Notes: generated by a model not told the origin, from the letters alone. A DNA stretch of 31,663 bases from Priapulus caudatus (GCF_000485595.1 NW_014577693.1:70239-101901), one strand, 5' to 3'. Positions 9,805-20,642 are shown, numbered from the stretch's first letter. Numbers and translations are program-made.

Positions 9805-9836
<32 letters not shown>

Positions 9837-9846
9837 TCAGCACGCA
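9632..9846. repeat. (CACA/CACG)n with an imperfect internal duplication
   Basis: The word CATCGACATACACAGCAAGC occurs at about 9655 and, as ATCGACATACACAGCAAGC, again at about 9748. A roughly 90-bp block of this CA-rich tract has therefore been duplicated. Confidence 0.9.
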
Positions 9847-9849
9847 CGC

Positions 9850-10120
9850 ACTGCGCGTGGACTCGTACGTGCATACATACGCATACACCTCGCACAGACT
9901 AGATAGCCTCGCCGCACTAACTGCGTCATGTCTATCATGCGGAGTAGCAGAAACCGCAGCGAAGAATGGAATTGCCCTCTCCACCAAAGCTTTAGCTCTA
10001 GTCAAACGTTTCATTCGTACAACTCTCAACTGTATACCCACGAAGCCATCACAGTATTACATCGAAATGTAATTACATTTTACTACAGCCTATAAATATC
10101 AACAAACCATGACCCCACCC
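9850..10120. other. Unique DNA left of the duplicated block
   Basis: No gene seen. A perfect 16-bp palindrome AAATGTAATTACATTT lies at 10065-10080, about 40 bp before the first minisatellite unit. Confidence 0.5.
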
Positions 10121-10745
10121 CTACCTGAATATCATCAAGAGTACAAAATAGGAGATTCTCTTCTAATAGATAACCTCCTCATTATGTACTCTTGATATCA
10201 TTTTAAAAATCGTGCCTGACCCCATACCTAAATATCATTGAATCGTCCCTTATCCCTACCTAAATATCATTAGATCGTCCCCCCACTCCTACCTAAATAT
10301 CATTAAATCGCTGCCGCCACTCCTACCAATATCATTTGAATCTGTCCCTTACCCCTACCTAAATATCATTAAATCGTGCCCCACCGTACCTAAATATCAT
10401 GAAGTCGTGCCTCTTGCCCTACCTAAATATCATTAAATCGTCTCCCACCCCTACCTTAAATATCATTAAATCGTGCCCCACCCTACCTAAATATCTATTA
10501 AACCGTGCCCCCGCCCTACCTAAATATCATTCAATCGTAGTAGTAGCAACAGCAGCTAGCAATAGCTAGCAGTAGCAGTAGCACCAGTAGCAGTAGCAAC
10601 AGCAGTAGCACTAGACCTAATATCATTAAATCGTCCCCCAATCCTACCTAAGTATCATTAAATCGTCCCCACCGCCTACCTAAACTATCATGAAATCGAC
10701 CCCTACCTAAATATCATGAAATCGTGCACCCACCCCTACCTAAAT
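10121..10745. repeat. Block A minisatellite, about 30-bp units (first copy)
   Basis: Roughly 18 units of the form CCTACCTAAATATCATTAAATCG followed by a C-rich spacer. At about 10537-10614 the array is interrupted by GTAGTAGCAACAGCAG-type trinucleotide sequence. The same array with the same interruption occurs at 18309-19050. A micro-MITE sits in the first unit. Confidence 0.9.
10136..10194. mobile_element. Micro-MITE 2, 59 bp, 7-bp TSD ATATCAT
   Basis: Ends are CAAGAGTACAAAATAGGAGA and, inverted, CAAGAGTACATAATGAGGAG. ATATCAT flanks both sides (10129-10135 and 10195-10201). Removing the insert and one ATATCAT restores a normal unit of the surrounding minisatellite, which is good evidence for true insertion. 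A degraded copy lies in the second A block at about 18325-18391. Confidence 0.8.
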
Positions 10746-11037
10746 GCCACGGAACCGAGTCCTATCCTAGCCCGCCCACCAACCTGCCTGCCTTCCAACT
10801 GGTACGTTCGCCTGCGTTACATCGCAATTACAGCTCTAGGCAGTCTCGAATCAACGACCGGAACAACATCTAACCGTATGTTGCTGACGGCCTAATTGCC
10901 TGGAGTCCGATCGCATTAGACCCGGTGAAGCAAGTAAACGAAGCAAGCAACAGGAGACCGCGGCAGCCACGACCACGGTTCCACGAGAACCACGACGCGG
11001 AAGCCACGGCCTGAGGGCAGACCATGCGGAAGGTGTG
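10746..11037. other. Block A unique part
   Basis: GC-richer sequence shared with 19051-19370 in the second copy. No gene is recognised; the duplication is what defines it. Confidence 0.6.
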
Positions 11038-11083
11038 GTCTCTCTCTGTGTGTGTGTGTTCTTCTCTCTCTCTCTCTCTTCTC

Positions 11084-11132
<49 letters not shown>

Positions 11133-11136
11133 CCTC

Positions 11137-11167
<31 letters not shown>

Positions 11168-11290
11168 TCTCTGTCGGTCTCTCTCGCTCTTCCGCTCTCT
11201 TTCTCTCGCTATCATTCTGTCTCCCCCTGTCTCTATCTCCCTCACCCCTTCTCTCTGTCTGTCCGTCTGTCTGTCTGCCCCTCATCAAAT
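11038..11290. repeat. (CT)n tract ending in (TCTG)n
   Basis: A polypyrimidine tract with a TCTGTCTGTCCG end at about 11255-11276. Ser/Leu frames on one strand and Arg/Glu frames on the other are artefacts. The tract is the junction between blocks A and B. Confidence 0.95.
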
Positions 11291-11978
11291 TCCTCCTCTC
11301 TCAGCATCTCCTTCCTTCCTCAGCCATCTTCTCTTCATGTCACGAAAGTGCCATGATTCTGTCCTGTGACGTAGTTGGTTCTAGACTAGCACGTCCATTA
11401 TCTATAAGCATCTATCAGTTCATGTAAGTTATCATTAGAAACGTGTTGAGGCAGGGCCTCGCGAGAAACAAGTAACATCAACGAAAAATGTGAAAATCAG
11501 ACGAGAGAATGATCAGAAAGAAAAAACGATAATCAGCGTCAAACGAAGGAACATCAACAAGCAAACAACAAACAAAAAATCAACAATTTTTTTTTTCAAT
11601 CGTTGCATATCTTACTGAGAGCAACGACGATTTTTAGCCTTAGCGACTACGCCAAGCAATATCAGTAGCCTAAGTATATATCGCAATGCGTCGGAAATAT
11701 ATGAGAACCATGTCGGCGGAAAATTCTTCGAAATCCCAACTCAAACTGGAAGGATTTCCTGCGTGTAATAACCTACCTTAATGCACATCGCTACTAACGA
11801 TGCAGCTTTTTAGTTGAAGCATCGCCACTCAGACAGCGTCCCTCTCACATCTCCCGTGTGCAATAAAGTAACATGCACCATCATTTACCGGGCTACGTAT
11901 ACGCGCATATATAGTAGACACCTCCACACGCCTACGGCCAAACCGTACTCACGGCGTATTACTCGCCCACAAGGATGC

Positions 11979-12064
11979 GTGTGTACACACACACACACGC
12001 GCGTGTACGACACACACACACCTCACAACCACCGCGCACATACACGCACACGAGCACGCGCCCT
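11979..12064. repeat. (CA)n/(CACG)n in block B
   Basis: ACACAC with GCGCGTG interruptions. The matching tract in the other copy (25914-26015) is longer. Confidence 0.9.
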
Positions 12065-12735
12065 CTACAAGTTAAATGAACCCTTTGCAATTAATTTGTT
12101 TCTGTAGTATACAATCATGAGTTGGCCGTGTGGTATTTTGACGACGCGCCGTATCGTGTACAGGATGGGAAATCTTTAAAAGTGCGCGTCCCTCCCTACA
12201 ACCGAGGTAGAACATGCATGCGCACCTTGATTCACAACATCCGCTGCAAACAAAATCAATACAGCGTGATTGCCGCAAATTTGAAACTCGCCGAAGTATA
12301 GCGAGCATCATCCCTAGCTAGCACCCTCTCTCACTCCTCGCTATACGCAGCATTTATGAAGAAATTTGTCGCTAGCGTTGCTCCATGTCTCTGTATCTAT
12401 GTCTTTCATATACTTTTTCACGAGCTAAGCGTTCGCGAACATGCAGGAATGAACCGGACTTCCTTAATGATACTGTTAGGGTTACGAGACCGCGTAACAC
12501 TGTAAAGGCATTATAACTACTCAATCAAATTCAATCAAAACTCATATCCATTACATTAACGAAGAATGTCTCTCTATGCCTCTCGATGGCAATTTTTTTT
12601 TACAGATTCATCGCTAATTAATTGACGGCAAAAATTGTGAATTTATACAAAAACATGTTTTTTTTGCTATTTCTCAGAAACAGCAATCAGTTGGGACCTA
12701 AACTTTTCACCATAAGTTGTTCATAATATGAACTA

Positions 12736-12900
12736 AAAAATTCTCCCTGGAATTTTTTTCAAATGCTTTAATTTAGGAAATTAAGTTGAAAAGATGTACA
12801 AAAATTTGTAGCGTGAATTTATAACGCAACAATTTCGTAAAACAAAGAGCCATAACTCATAAAATATAATATTTAAAAAAAAATTCCAGGGACCATTTTA
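12736..12900. repeat. AT-rich inverted repeat in block B
   Basis: CTCCCTGGAATTTTTTT near 12743-12759 pairs with AAAAAAATTCCAGGGAC near 12876-12893, giving arms of about 17-20 bp. The surrounding 12590-13060 is AT-rich and more conserved between the two B copies than the GC-rich parts. It could be an old MITE; no target duplication was found. Confidence 0.5.
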
Positions 12901-13260
12901 TCCTTTGATATGTTAGCATTAAACGTAACGCAAAATTTTGCAATCGGATCGCAGTAGCGAGTTTCGCAGAAATATCGCTTGAAAAATCACCTACTTTAGC
13001 ATTTTTAACAACCGAGATATCAGCACTTTTCTAAATTTCCCATCATTGAACGCCTGTGTTAAGAATTGACTAATGCGGGGATTTGGAACTGTTTTGGAGG
13101 CTACATACATAATTCCTACGTATACATAGCTGCCAATGGCTGCGCTCTATCAAATAAAGTGGGTATTGAAATTTCGACCGAAATTCACCTCCCAATTCCC
13201 TTACAGTATCCTTATATTTACACCACCATCCTTACGAATACATAGAAATGTAACTATATG

Positions 13261-13263
<3 letters not shown>

Positions 13264-13300
<37 letters not shown>
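13264..13300. repeat. (TA)n microsatellite
   Basis: A pure TA run. The paired tract in the other B copy (27206-27238) is a few bases shorter. Confidence 0.95.
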
Positions 13301-13301
<1 letters not shown>

Positions 13302-13566
13302 CTGAAACCATGTATGGTCTTAAATATACCACCACCCTTACAAAAACATATATCAGGAACTATATATATATATCTGTACAGGAACTGTATAGACTATTCT
13401 GTACACGCAATCATGACGGCAGACGAGTCCCCCTGACGCATGTTATTAAATATTATGTTATATTAATTCTATATATAACCTATACTAGAGCTAATAAAAC
13501 ATGTATTATGTACGTAAGTATATTTCCTTGGGCGATGTAATGCCGATATTGCTAATATCATGGCAT

Positions 13567-13619
13567 CAGGAGTCTAATCAATAGACTTCTATCACTATCA
13601 ATCTATTGATAGACTCCTG
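13567..13619. mobile_element. Micro-MITE 3, 53 bp, 7-bp TSD ATGGCAT
   Basis: Ends are CAGGAGTCTAATCAATAGA and, inverted, CAGGAGTCTATCAATAGA. ATGGCAT flanks both sides (13560-13566 and 13620-13626). A weaker inverted repeat (AATGCCGATAT ... ATGTCGGCAT) lies just outside, so the element may have landed in an existing hairpin. The same insertion is present at 27502-27553. Confidence 0.8.
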
Positions 13620-14040
13620 ATGGCATGAGAGAAATGTCGGCATCATATCTCCCTGTAGCGTTCCGTATACTTTCGCCAGGGAATCCAGCACGCGCCCTTT
13701 CTCCTCTCATAAAGAAACCATAATATTATGATATATAAATACAAGTAACATCTCAGGCACATCCCGCCTCCGCTTCCCCCTCCTCCTCGTGCGGACAACT
13801 CTCCCCGTTCGTATTCCTTAGTACAGATTCCTGGAATAAACGGAAGGGGTAGACTGGCACGCGGTGCTTCCTGACGTAGTTAATACTAGCAGGTAACAGC
13901 TTACGTCGGCACGATCAGCGAGACATGGGAGCAGTCTAGGGGCAGAGGTGGAGCACGTCAGTGTACGAGGCGCTGTCACTGTAAACGTCCTTTTACTATA
14001 TTTAAATCCTACAGTATCGTAACTCGTTATACATGCAGGG

Positions 14041-14112
14041 CAGCAGCAGCAGTAGCAGAAGTGGTAGCAGCAGCAGCAGCAGCAGCAACAACAACAACAA
14101 CAACAACAACAA
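14041..14112. repeat. (CAG)n-(CAA)n microsatellite
   Basis: A CAG then CAA array at the right edge of block B. Similarity to the other B/C copy ends here. Confidence 0.95.
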
Positions 14113-14261
14113 ACACTAGCGCTACTACACACACACACGGCACACACATAGACGCGATAATCACTTAGGCTTTTTTTTAAGTTGGCTGAACTGGTGGTAC
14201 GTATGTAAAGAAGAAAAATATCCTATATTTTTTTGCAAATTTAATGAGCTCGAGTTTCCAC
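14113..14261. other. Short unique DNA after block B
   Basis: No gene seen. A T-rich stretch lies near 14171-14235. Confidence 0.5.
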
Positions 14262-14682
14262 TAGCACACACACACCACACATCACACCGACACACTCACA
14301 GCACAACCCCACCGACACCGCCAACACACCACACACTACACACCACACCTAACACCACTTACCACAACATCACACACAACACACACCACACTCTTCACTC
14401 ATCTACACCCCACAACACACACACACACACACAACGACTACACACCACCACACACGACCACACACACACTACACCAACCTAACACACACACACCACACAC
14501 CACACACACAGCACACACACACACACGACACACACACCACACACACACACACCGACACACAACACACACCACCACAACACACACAAGCACCACACACAAC
14601 ACCACAGCACTACACCACGACACACAGCACACCACACACACACCACACACACACCACACCACACACACCACACACTACGGCA
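14262..14682. repeat. Degenerate (CACAC/CACCA)n tract, about 420 bp
   Basis: Almost only A and C on the plus strand, mixing CACA with CACCACA words. Minus-strand Val/Cys frames are artefacts of it. Confidence 0.95.
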
Positions 14683-14949
14683 CACGCTCAAATGCAACTC
14701 TACATGAACACAGCTCCCGCTAGGGCCAATATCGCACTGATCCATGTGTTTCAAAGGACATCGATTGGCACTTTTGTATAGAACACTTTACAATTCTTGC
14801 TAAGATGCATAAATGGTTAAATCTCGTTGATCGGTGTCCTACAAATACACACACTCCGCAACGGCGCGCACGCACACACACATACATCACGATTCTCACT
14901 ATCAATCCGCATCAAATCATTTCAGGATCGAGTTACTCCCGGTAAGAAT

Positions 14950-15653
14950 AGTGATGGCATGCATGCCAGGAGTGGTCTGTCAGCATAATTTGACCGAATT
15001 TATCCGGTGGACTGCAGCGCTCAGGTATCGCTGTCATGTTGTCGATGTACGTCTTTTCGCTGGGCGCCGAGAGGCCCGACGCCTGTTAAAAGGTTCCCAG
15101 AGAACGTGCGCGGCAACCTTACTGTGTCGGACACCAGTGCCATCGCAAACGCAAATAGTGCTCGATCGATATTCTCTAGGAGAGTCGGTACACGTGGTAG
15201 CTTCCCCATAAGAGCACCGTCGTTCGCTTACCTAATACTTCATAAATATGACGAACAACGTGGGTTTTCGGAGCATACTTGTGTAGATCCATCCAGTTCT
15301 GGTCTTGCTCTCGTACTGTTAATGTGTCAGTCTGAGTATCCGTAGGTTGAGAATTGATTCTACTGAGGCCACAAGATACACTTTTTTTAGCCCTTTTCCG
15401 CCATATTTGAGTTCCAGATGTCGTTCGTTGTGAAGCGCACGCCAAGCCTGGGCCTTTCTCACGCTAATATCTTTACCTTTCGAGTCTGATATAAAGGCCT
15501 AGGTCCTTGAAACTCATCCTTGACAGTAATATTTTCAGCATCGAGAGTAGTCGAGAGTTAGTAGAGAGGAGGTTTAGCCGGTGATGTTAAGGCGTACTCC
15601 TCCGGTTCTTTTTAGTATTCAAGGATAATCCAGCTTTCTGCATAATATATCAA
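14950..15653 (-). pseudogene. LINE reverse-transcriptase C-terminal relic, antisense
   Basis: Reading the minus strand across several frames gives a chain of blocks typical of the region after the RT fingers/palm in animal non-LTR retrotransposons. In order: QKAGLSLNTKK (about 15607-15645), a D-E-F-K-D-L-G-L-Y-I block, KDISVRKAQAWRALH (about 15430-15470), VASVESIL (15349-15372), WIYTSMLRK (about 15268-15294), GKLPRV, and HVLWEPF (about 15088-15108). The usual consensus has LATVESxLLYGxExWTLT and ...YTRMLR at the matching places. At least three frameshifts and a stop (TAA after LRLTH) break it. The YxDD catalytic box is not present, so the copy is 5'-truncated near the CATA tract. The clade is not resolved. 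Confidence 0.78.
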
Positions 15654-15990
15654 CATGCATGCATGTCATACATACATAGTATACATACGAGTACATTACA
15701 TAATACATACATACATAACATAGCATACATACATACATACATAATACATACTACTACATACATACATACATATCATACTATGCCACACAACAACACACAT
15801 ACACAGACATATCATTACATACATAATACATACATACGATACTTACATATCCATACATAATACATACATACGAGTACATTACATACATAGCATTACATAC
15901 ATACATACCATACATACCATACATACATTTACTATATCATACATACATACATATCATACATTAACATAATTACATACATACTATACACAC
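15654..15990. repeat. (CATA)n microsatellite
   Basis: About 340 bp of CATA units with small interruptions (CATAG, CATACGAGTACATT). Confidence 0.95.
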
Positions 15991-16827
15991 ATACTTTTCA
16001 TTTAAATTTGCATTTCAAGTAATTGTTAAATGTTCAAACAAATACATTTCAACATACCAATATATGTCATGCTCTTATTACAGACATTTGCAGCCTCCAA
16101 GAAACGGGTGTTTCTAGGGTTAGAAATTACGTTTCAAACATTGGCGCTGCAGCCACACGTAGGTTGTCTTATTTGCAAGTATCGCCATAGAACACTTATA
16201 CATGTTAGTATTACCAAGATGAATATCAGTATACATACACCTTCTGGTAACCATCAGTGCGCCCTTATTGATGCGCCTGCCCTGGTACTTATGCGGTGTT
16301 ACAGCGAGCTTTTTGAAATCGAATACAACCAAATTTTATGCAATTTAGCCCACACATGTTTTGCTATTCATTCGTGACTCGCCCGCACTAAAATTCTGCA
16401 ATGGCATTCGAAGCAAGCGGAAACTATAACCGATCTGCTGTCTCATGTAAACCACCCCTAATCCGAGAACATGTCAATCTAATGGTTTTTTACAAATGGC
16501 CAGACATTTGTGCAACATCGTTTTCAATCTGCCTTTGGTGTATAATTGCCTGGTGATGCCTGCCATCGTTGTCTTCTCTTCCAATCGACTCATGGGTCTG
16601 TGTAAACATGCGCCGGTGTAAAAGCCTGATTGGAAAGTTTTGATATGCTGTTGACGAATTAGCAGTATTATAACATGAATTAGAGATATTCTAGTTTAGA
16701 AGCAGCGACAACTGTGAGTTAAAGCTTCATATTCAAACAAGGCCAATTAGTCAAAGGTTGGTAATTAGAATAGTTTCTATTTGAGATGTATACAGAGTCT
16801 GATTCATTCTTAGATTCTGTAGGAGGC
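15991..16827. other. Unique DNA, no gene supported
   Basis: The plus frame 16030-16377 (115 codons) and the minus frame 16120-16332 (70 codons) overlap and show no recognisable domain. AT-leaning sequence. Confidence 0.5.
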
Positions 16828-16938
16828 GAATATTCTGCTTCCCACTATAACCTTTTTTATATTTTGGGAGCGGTTATTATTGGGAATATTAAACCCTCAT
16901 CAAAATATAAAAAAGGTTATATGGGAGCAGAATTATTC
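16828..16938. repeat. Foldback, 111 bp, arms of about 38 bp
   Basis: The left arm 16828-16866 (ending CCTTTTTTATATTTTG) and the right arm 16901-16938 (starting CAAAATATAAAAAAGG) are near-perfect inverted copies around a 34-bp loop. The pairing continues loosely outward to TA dinucleotides on both sides, which would fit a mariner-type TA target, but this is weak. It could be a small MITE or a hairpin locus. Confidence 0.75.
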
Positions 16939-17653
16939 GGTCTACTAGATCTGCAGATGTGATAGGTTTGGTTATGGAATGGTGTTATCAGGCTGTATTA
17001 TACATTCCATCGCACAGCTGCGTCGCGGGCTACAACAGTTGCTGAGCACATGGCTTCCTGAACAATAGCATTTGTACGATGTTTGAGAAAGTACAGGAAA
17101 GATTGGCCTACTTAAGCCTTAGCATATCCATTCACTTTTCCATAAATATTGTTGTGATTACAGATGTTATAAAAATATTGCATCTTTGACAAATATTTGT
17201 TTTAAATTACGGTATAGTGCTGCACACTTCAGTTTACAGGCTCAGAAGAATCAAATTAATAACCCAGTCTTACAATTTATTTGATTACACTAATAGTGCT
17301 CATATTACACAGATAAGTAATCAGACTGGTAAGTGATTGGAAATACAGTTCCTACTAAACTATTTTACACAAAAAGCGAGCTCTGCCTTATCTGGTGCTC
17401 AATTACTATGTACACGAGTCCCAGCCATAACGGTCAGCATTTGTGTGCTACTTTTCTTTCGAGTGTGTTTCTATTTGCTTTCCAGAGATTAGCACATTCT
17501 TTTGAATTTTTTTTGTAGATTTCTTCCCTAGAGCGATAATCCTTGCTGTAGGTTGCAATGACTTAGCATTGCAACAAAATCCAGACGAAGTCCCATTCAG
17601 TATCATCGGCAGATGCGCGCACTACTAGTCTTTGACTGTAGGCTCAAGGCCGC
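16939..17653. other. Unique DNA, no gene seen
   Basis: AT-rich single-copy sequence with no open frame of note apart from 61 codons at 17333-17518, which has no recognisable domain. Confidence 0.5.
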
Positions 17654-17882
17654 GGTCGTTGTCCGTAACAGGCTACTACAGACTATGTACCGAGGGTACA
17701 TATGATGTATACACAACAGCTGTACCAGATTAGTACTACAGAACGCTGTACACCTAACCCAACACAAACCCTAATCCTTAACCCTAAACATACCCTCCAT
17801 ATAAAAATATAACATCTCAATACTAAACAACCTAACAACTACTCGGCGTACATATCTGTAGTACCTTGTTACGGACACGACC
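17654..17882. mobile_element. Foldback with degenerate telomere-like core
   Basis: The left arm 17654-17694 begins GGTCGTTGTCCGTAACA. The inverted right arm ending at 17882 begins GGTCGTGTCCGTAACAAGG. The two share GGTACTACAGATATGTAC-like sequence with small indels. The centre (about 17758-17800) has words such as CCTAACCC, AACCCTAAT and TTAACCCTAAAC, that is, decayed CCCTAA repeats. No clear target duplication was found, so the exact ends are provisional. Confidence 0.65.
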
Positions 17883-18308
17883 TTCGTGCACTAATTGATG
17901 ATCATGGATGAGAATCGCCATTGTTTGCTTTAGAGGTTGCTTCTTTTGAAACGAGTTTACGTGATTGGCTGTTTGGCTTATTAGAATAGTCTGATGTGTG
18001 TATGCGGAACTGGACTGCTCGCTCGGATTTGTGGTAATTTTTCAGATGGATTCTATCAAATTATTTTGATGTTTTTTCCACTTTTTGAACATTGGTGGTC
18101 CCTGCCATCCAGCGGCTCCGCTCGCACTCACAGCCAGCTCGAGTACAAGCTCTAATGCTTGCATCTCAACACCTGAGTTCACTCTGGACGAATCATCTAT
18201 CTTCAAATTCTATTAGTTCCTCACTGCCGTGCCAAGGTGGGTCACGAACACAGTGTCCTAGCAAATCTATCTCACTCGCACCTGTCGCGCGCTCTCCCAC
18301 TCGCTTCT
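17883..18308. other. Unique DNA, no gene seen
   Basis: Single-copy sequence before the second A block. The 82-codon frame at 18092-18340 runs into the minisatellite and has no recognisable domain. Confidence 0.5.
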
Positions 18309-19432
18309 ATACCTTGAATTATCATCAAGTGAGTACATAATAGGAGATTCTTCTTTCTACTTGATTAATCTCTATTATGTAGCTTTCTGGATATCATTTT
18401 GTAAAAAATCCTTGCTCTTGAACCTCCATACCTCAAATATCATCGAAATCGTCCCTTTATCTCCTAATGGCCTAAATATCATCTAGATCGTCCCCCACTC
18501 CTACCTAAATTATCATTAAATCGTGCCGCCACTCCATACCTCTAAATATCATTATTGAATCGTGCCCTTACCCGCTACCTTAATATTCATTAAATCCTAT
18601 GCCACTCCGCCCCCCCCCCCCCCCCCCCCCCCATCGACCCCCCCCCCCCCCCCCCCCCCCTCACCGTAACTATATGTGAGAGTCGTGCCTCTTTTGCCCT
18701 ACTATAATATCATTAAATCGTCTTCCACCCCTACCTAAATATCATAAATCGCTGTCCCCACCCTACCTAATATATCATTAAACCGTGCCCCCGCCCTACC
18801 TAAATATCATTCAATTCGTAGTAGTAGCAACTCAGCCAGTAGCATAGTGAGCCAGTAGCAGTAGCCAGCAGTAGCAGTAAAGCAACGAGCAGTATCCACT
18901 AGACCTAAATATCATTAAATCGTCCCCCATTCTCTACCTAAGTATCATTAAATTCGTCCCCCACGCCCCTACCTAAACTATCATGAAAATCTCGACCCCT
19001 ACGCGTATAAATATCATGACAATCGTGCACCCACCCGCTACCTAATGCCACGGACCGTAGTCCTATTCTTTAGCCCGCCGCCACCATACCTGCCTGGCTT
19101 CAACTGAGTACTGTTCGCCTTTGCCGTTAACATCGCAATTACAGCTCTAGCATCTCGAATGTCATACGACTGCGAACACATCTACCGTATTTTGCTGACG
19201 GGCCCTAATGTCCTGAGTCCGATCGCTATTGAGATCCCGGTGAAGCAAGGTAAACGAAAGCAAGCAACAGAAGACCGGGCGGCACGACCACGGTTCACGC
19301 TAGGGACCCACGACGCGCGAAGTCCATCGGGCCTAGGGCAGACCATTGGAAGGTGTGGGTCTGTGTGGTGTGGTGTCTCTGCTTCTCTCTTCTCTCTCGC
19401 TTCTCTCCCCCCCGCCCCTTCATCCCTCTCTT

Positions 19433-19463
<31 letters not shown>

Positions 19464-19554
19464 CCCTCTCTCTCTCTCTCTCGCTCTCCGCTCTCTTTCT
19501 CTCGCGTATCCTTCTTGTCTCCCCTTCTCTATTCTCCTCACCCCTTCTCTCTGT
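18309..19554. repeat. Block A, second copy
   Basis: It carries the same minisatellite (to about 19050), the same trinucleotide interruption (about 18818-18901), a degraded micro-MITE 2 (about 18325-18391), the same unique part and the CT tract (about 19382-19550). Compared with 10121-11258 it carries many extra single bases, plus two 23-nt C runs. Confidence 0.9.
18610..18660. repeat. Two 23-nt poly-C runs separated by ATCGA
   Basis: C runs at 18610-18632 and 18638-18660 stand where the other copy has one normal minisatellite unit (near 10380). This looks like a consensus or assembly error in a C-rich unit. Confidence 0.85.
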
Positions 19555-19579
19555 NNNNNNNNNNNNNNNNNNNNNNNNN
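19555..19579. other. Assembly gap, 25 N
   Basis: Twenty-five unknown bases. The left edge matches the end of block A (TCTCTCTGT, as at 11251-11258). The right edge enters a CAG/AAC array followed by block C. A B block would be expected here. Confidence 1.
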
Positions 19580-20213
19580 AACACACCAACAGACAGCAGC
19601 AGCACAAACACAGCTCAGCGGCAGCAGCAGGTAGTTAGTAGCAAGCAGCACAACTGCATGCAGTGCCCCTTCCCACTCAGGATAATACCACTGCCATCAA
19701 TGCTTAGCCACTATTTTTAAAGTGGCGCGAGTCTGGGGAAATCATGCGAATGGCATCAACGGGCGGCGAAGTCGCCGTTAACAACAATAGAAAAAAAACA
19801 AACTGGTAAATTCTAGGATTTTGCATGTTTGTTGGGTGGACAAATTTAGATGTTTTAAAGCTGAATACGCAAAAATGTATCAAAAGAACAATGTTCGAGA
19901 ATTAGGGTATATGGCAATCATCCCAAAATTCTTGATAAATACGTGACTTAGTTAGTACTAAACAGCGTAATGATTTGAACAGTGTAAATGGGCCATATTT
20001 CGTATCACTATTTTATCAAATTTCTATAAATAATGGTTGGATCTTTTATATCTTTGCAGCTTTATATAAGTAACATCGCATATTACATAGGACGGGGAGC
20101 TAACGGGGTCGCTGTTAAACTTACTAGTAAAAAAGCGTAAGAATTTCTTACGGAAATAGCTTGTGGCAGTGTAGAATTGAGCCAGAGCGGAGGCGCAGAT
20201 CTGTCGTGGGTTT

Positions 20214-20412
20214 GCAGCAGCAGGGCCAGCTAGCAGCAAACAGAACAACACACAACAAACACACAGCAGCCAGCAACAACAACAACACACAACAACAGAA
20301 CAGAAAAACCAGCAGCGAGGCAGCAGCAACAACAACAACAACAAACAACAGCACAGCAGCAACACATTATGCAGTAGCGAGGAGCAGCGCAGCTGGGCAG
20401 CAGCAGCAGTAG
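20214..20412. repeat. (CAG/CAA/ACA)n array in block C
   Basis: A trinucleotide array, irregular in this copy and much purer at 28655-28845 in the other. Confidence 0.9.
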
Positions 20413-20427
20413 GCAAAAAGCAGCAGC

Positions 20428-20477
20428 CGGCAACAGACGCCTCTCGCTCTGCGCATGAGTCGGACGTGAAGGATTGA
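20428..20477. repeat. Conserved 45-50-bp flank following a CAG array (copy 1)
   Basis: GGCAACAGACGCCTCTCGCT then a CGGACGTGAAGGATTG-like tail. Related sequences directly follow CAG arrays at 23741-23796, 24879-24920 and 28841-28890. Confidence 0.75.
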
Positions 20478-20569
20478 ATTAGCAGTCAGGTGGAGTCCGG
20501 TAAACAAATGCGATGAGCAGGCGCTGAAATAGAGAGAATAAATCATGAACCAGTGAGTTACATGGTAGC

Positions 20570-20642
20570 CAGGAGTAGATAACGGAATCTATATTTCCTA
20601 CTTATTATACTATTTTAGGAATTCCCTATTATCTACTCGCTG
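20570..20642. mobile_element. Micro-MITE 4, noisier copy
   Basis: This is the counterpart of 28967-29042. AGGAGTAGATAA at the left pairs with TTCCCTATTATCTACT at the right. The flanks ATGGTAG and ATGCGTAG differ by one inserted base from the perfect duplication of the other copy. Confidence 0.7.

Larger units (their letters stand above)
11277..14040. repeat. Block B, first copy of a roughly 2.85-kb duplicated segment
   Basis: It matches 25228-27960 along its whole length, from CTCATCA...CCTCCTCTCTCAGCATCTCC to the CAG array. It contains a CA tract (about 11979-12064), an AT-rich region with a small inverted repeat (12736-12900), a TA tract (13264-13300) and a micro-MITE (13567-13619). The short minus frame 12072-12311 keeps only its C-terminal part (RQNTTRPTHDCILQKQINC) in the other copy, and the upstream part is disrupted by indels, so it does not look protein-coding. 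Confidence 0.9.

Noticed and set aside
10065-10080. Perfect palindrome AAATGTAATTACATTT
   Set aside because: Short AT-rich palindromes are common by chance. It has no flanking duplication and no partner near the second A block.
11925-11950. GCCTACGGCCAAACC resembling the start of 5S rRNA
   Set aside because: Only about the first 15 bases resemble 5S. The rest of the gene, including the internal control region, is missing.
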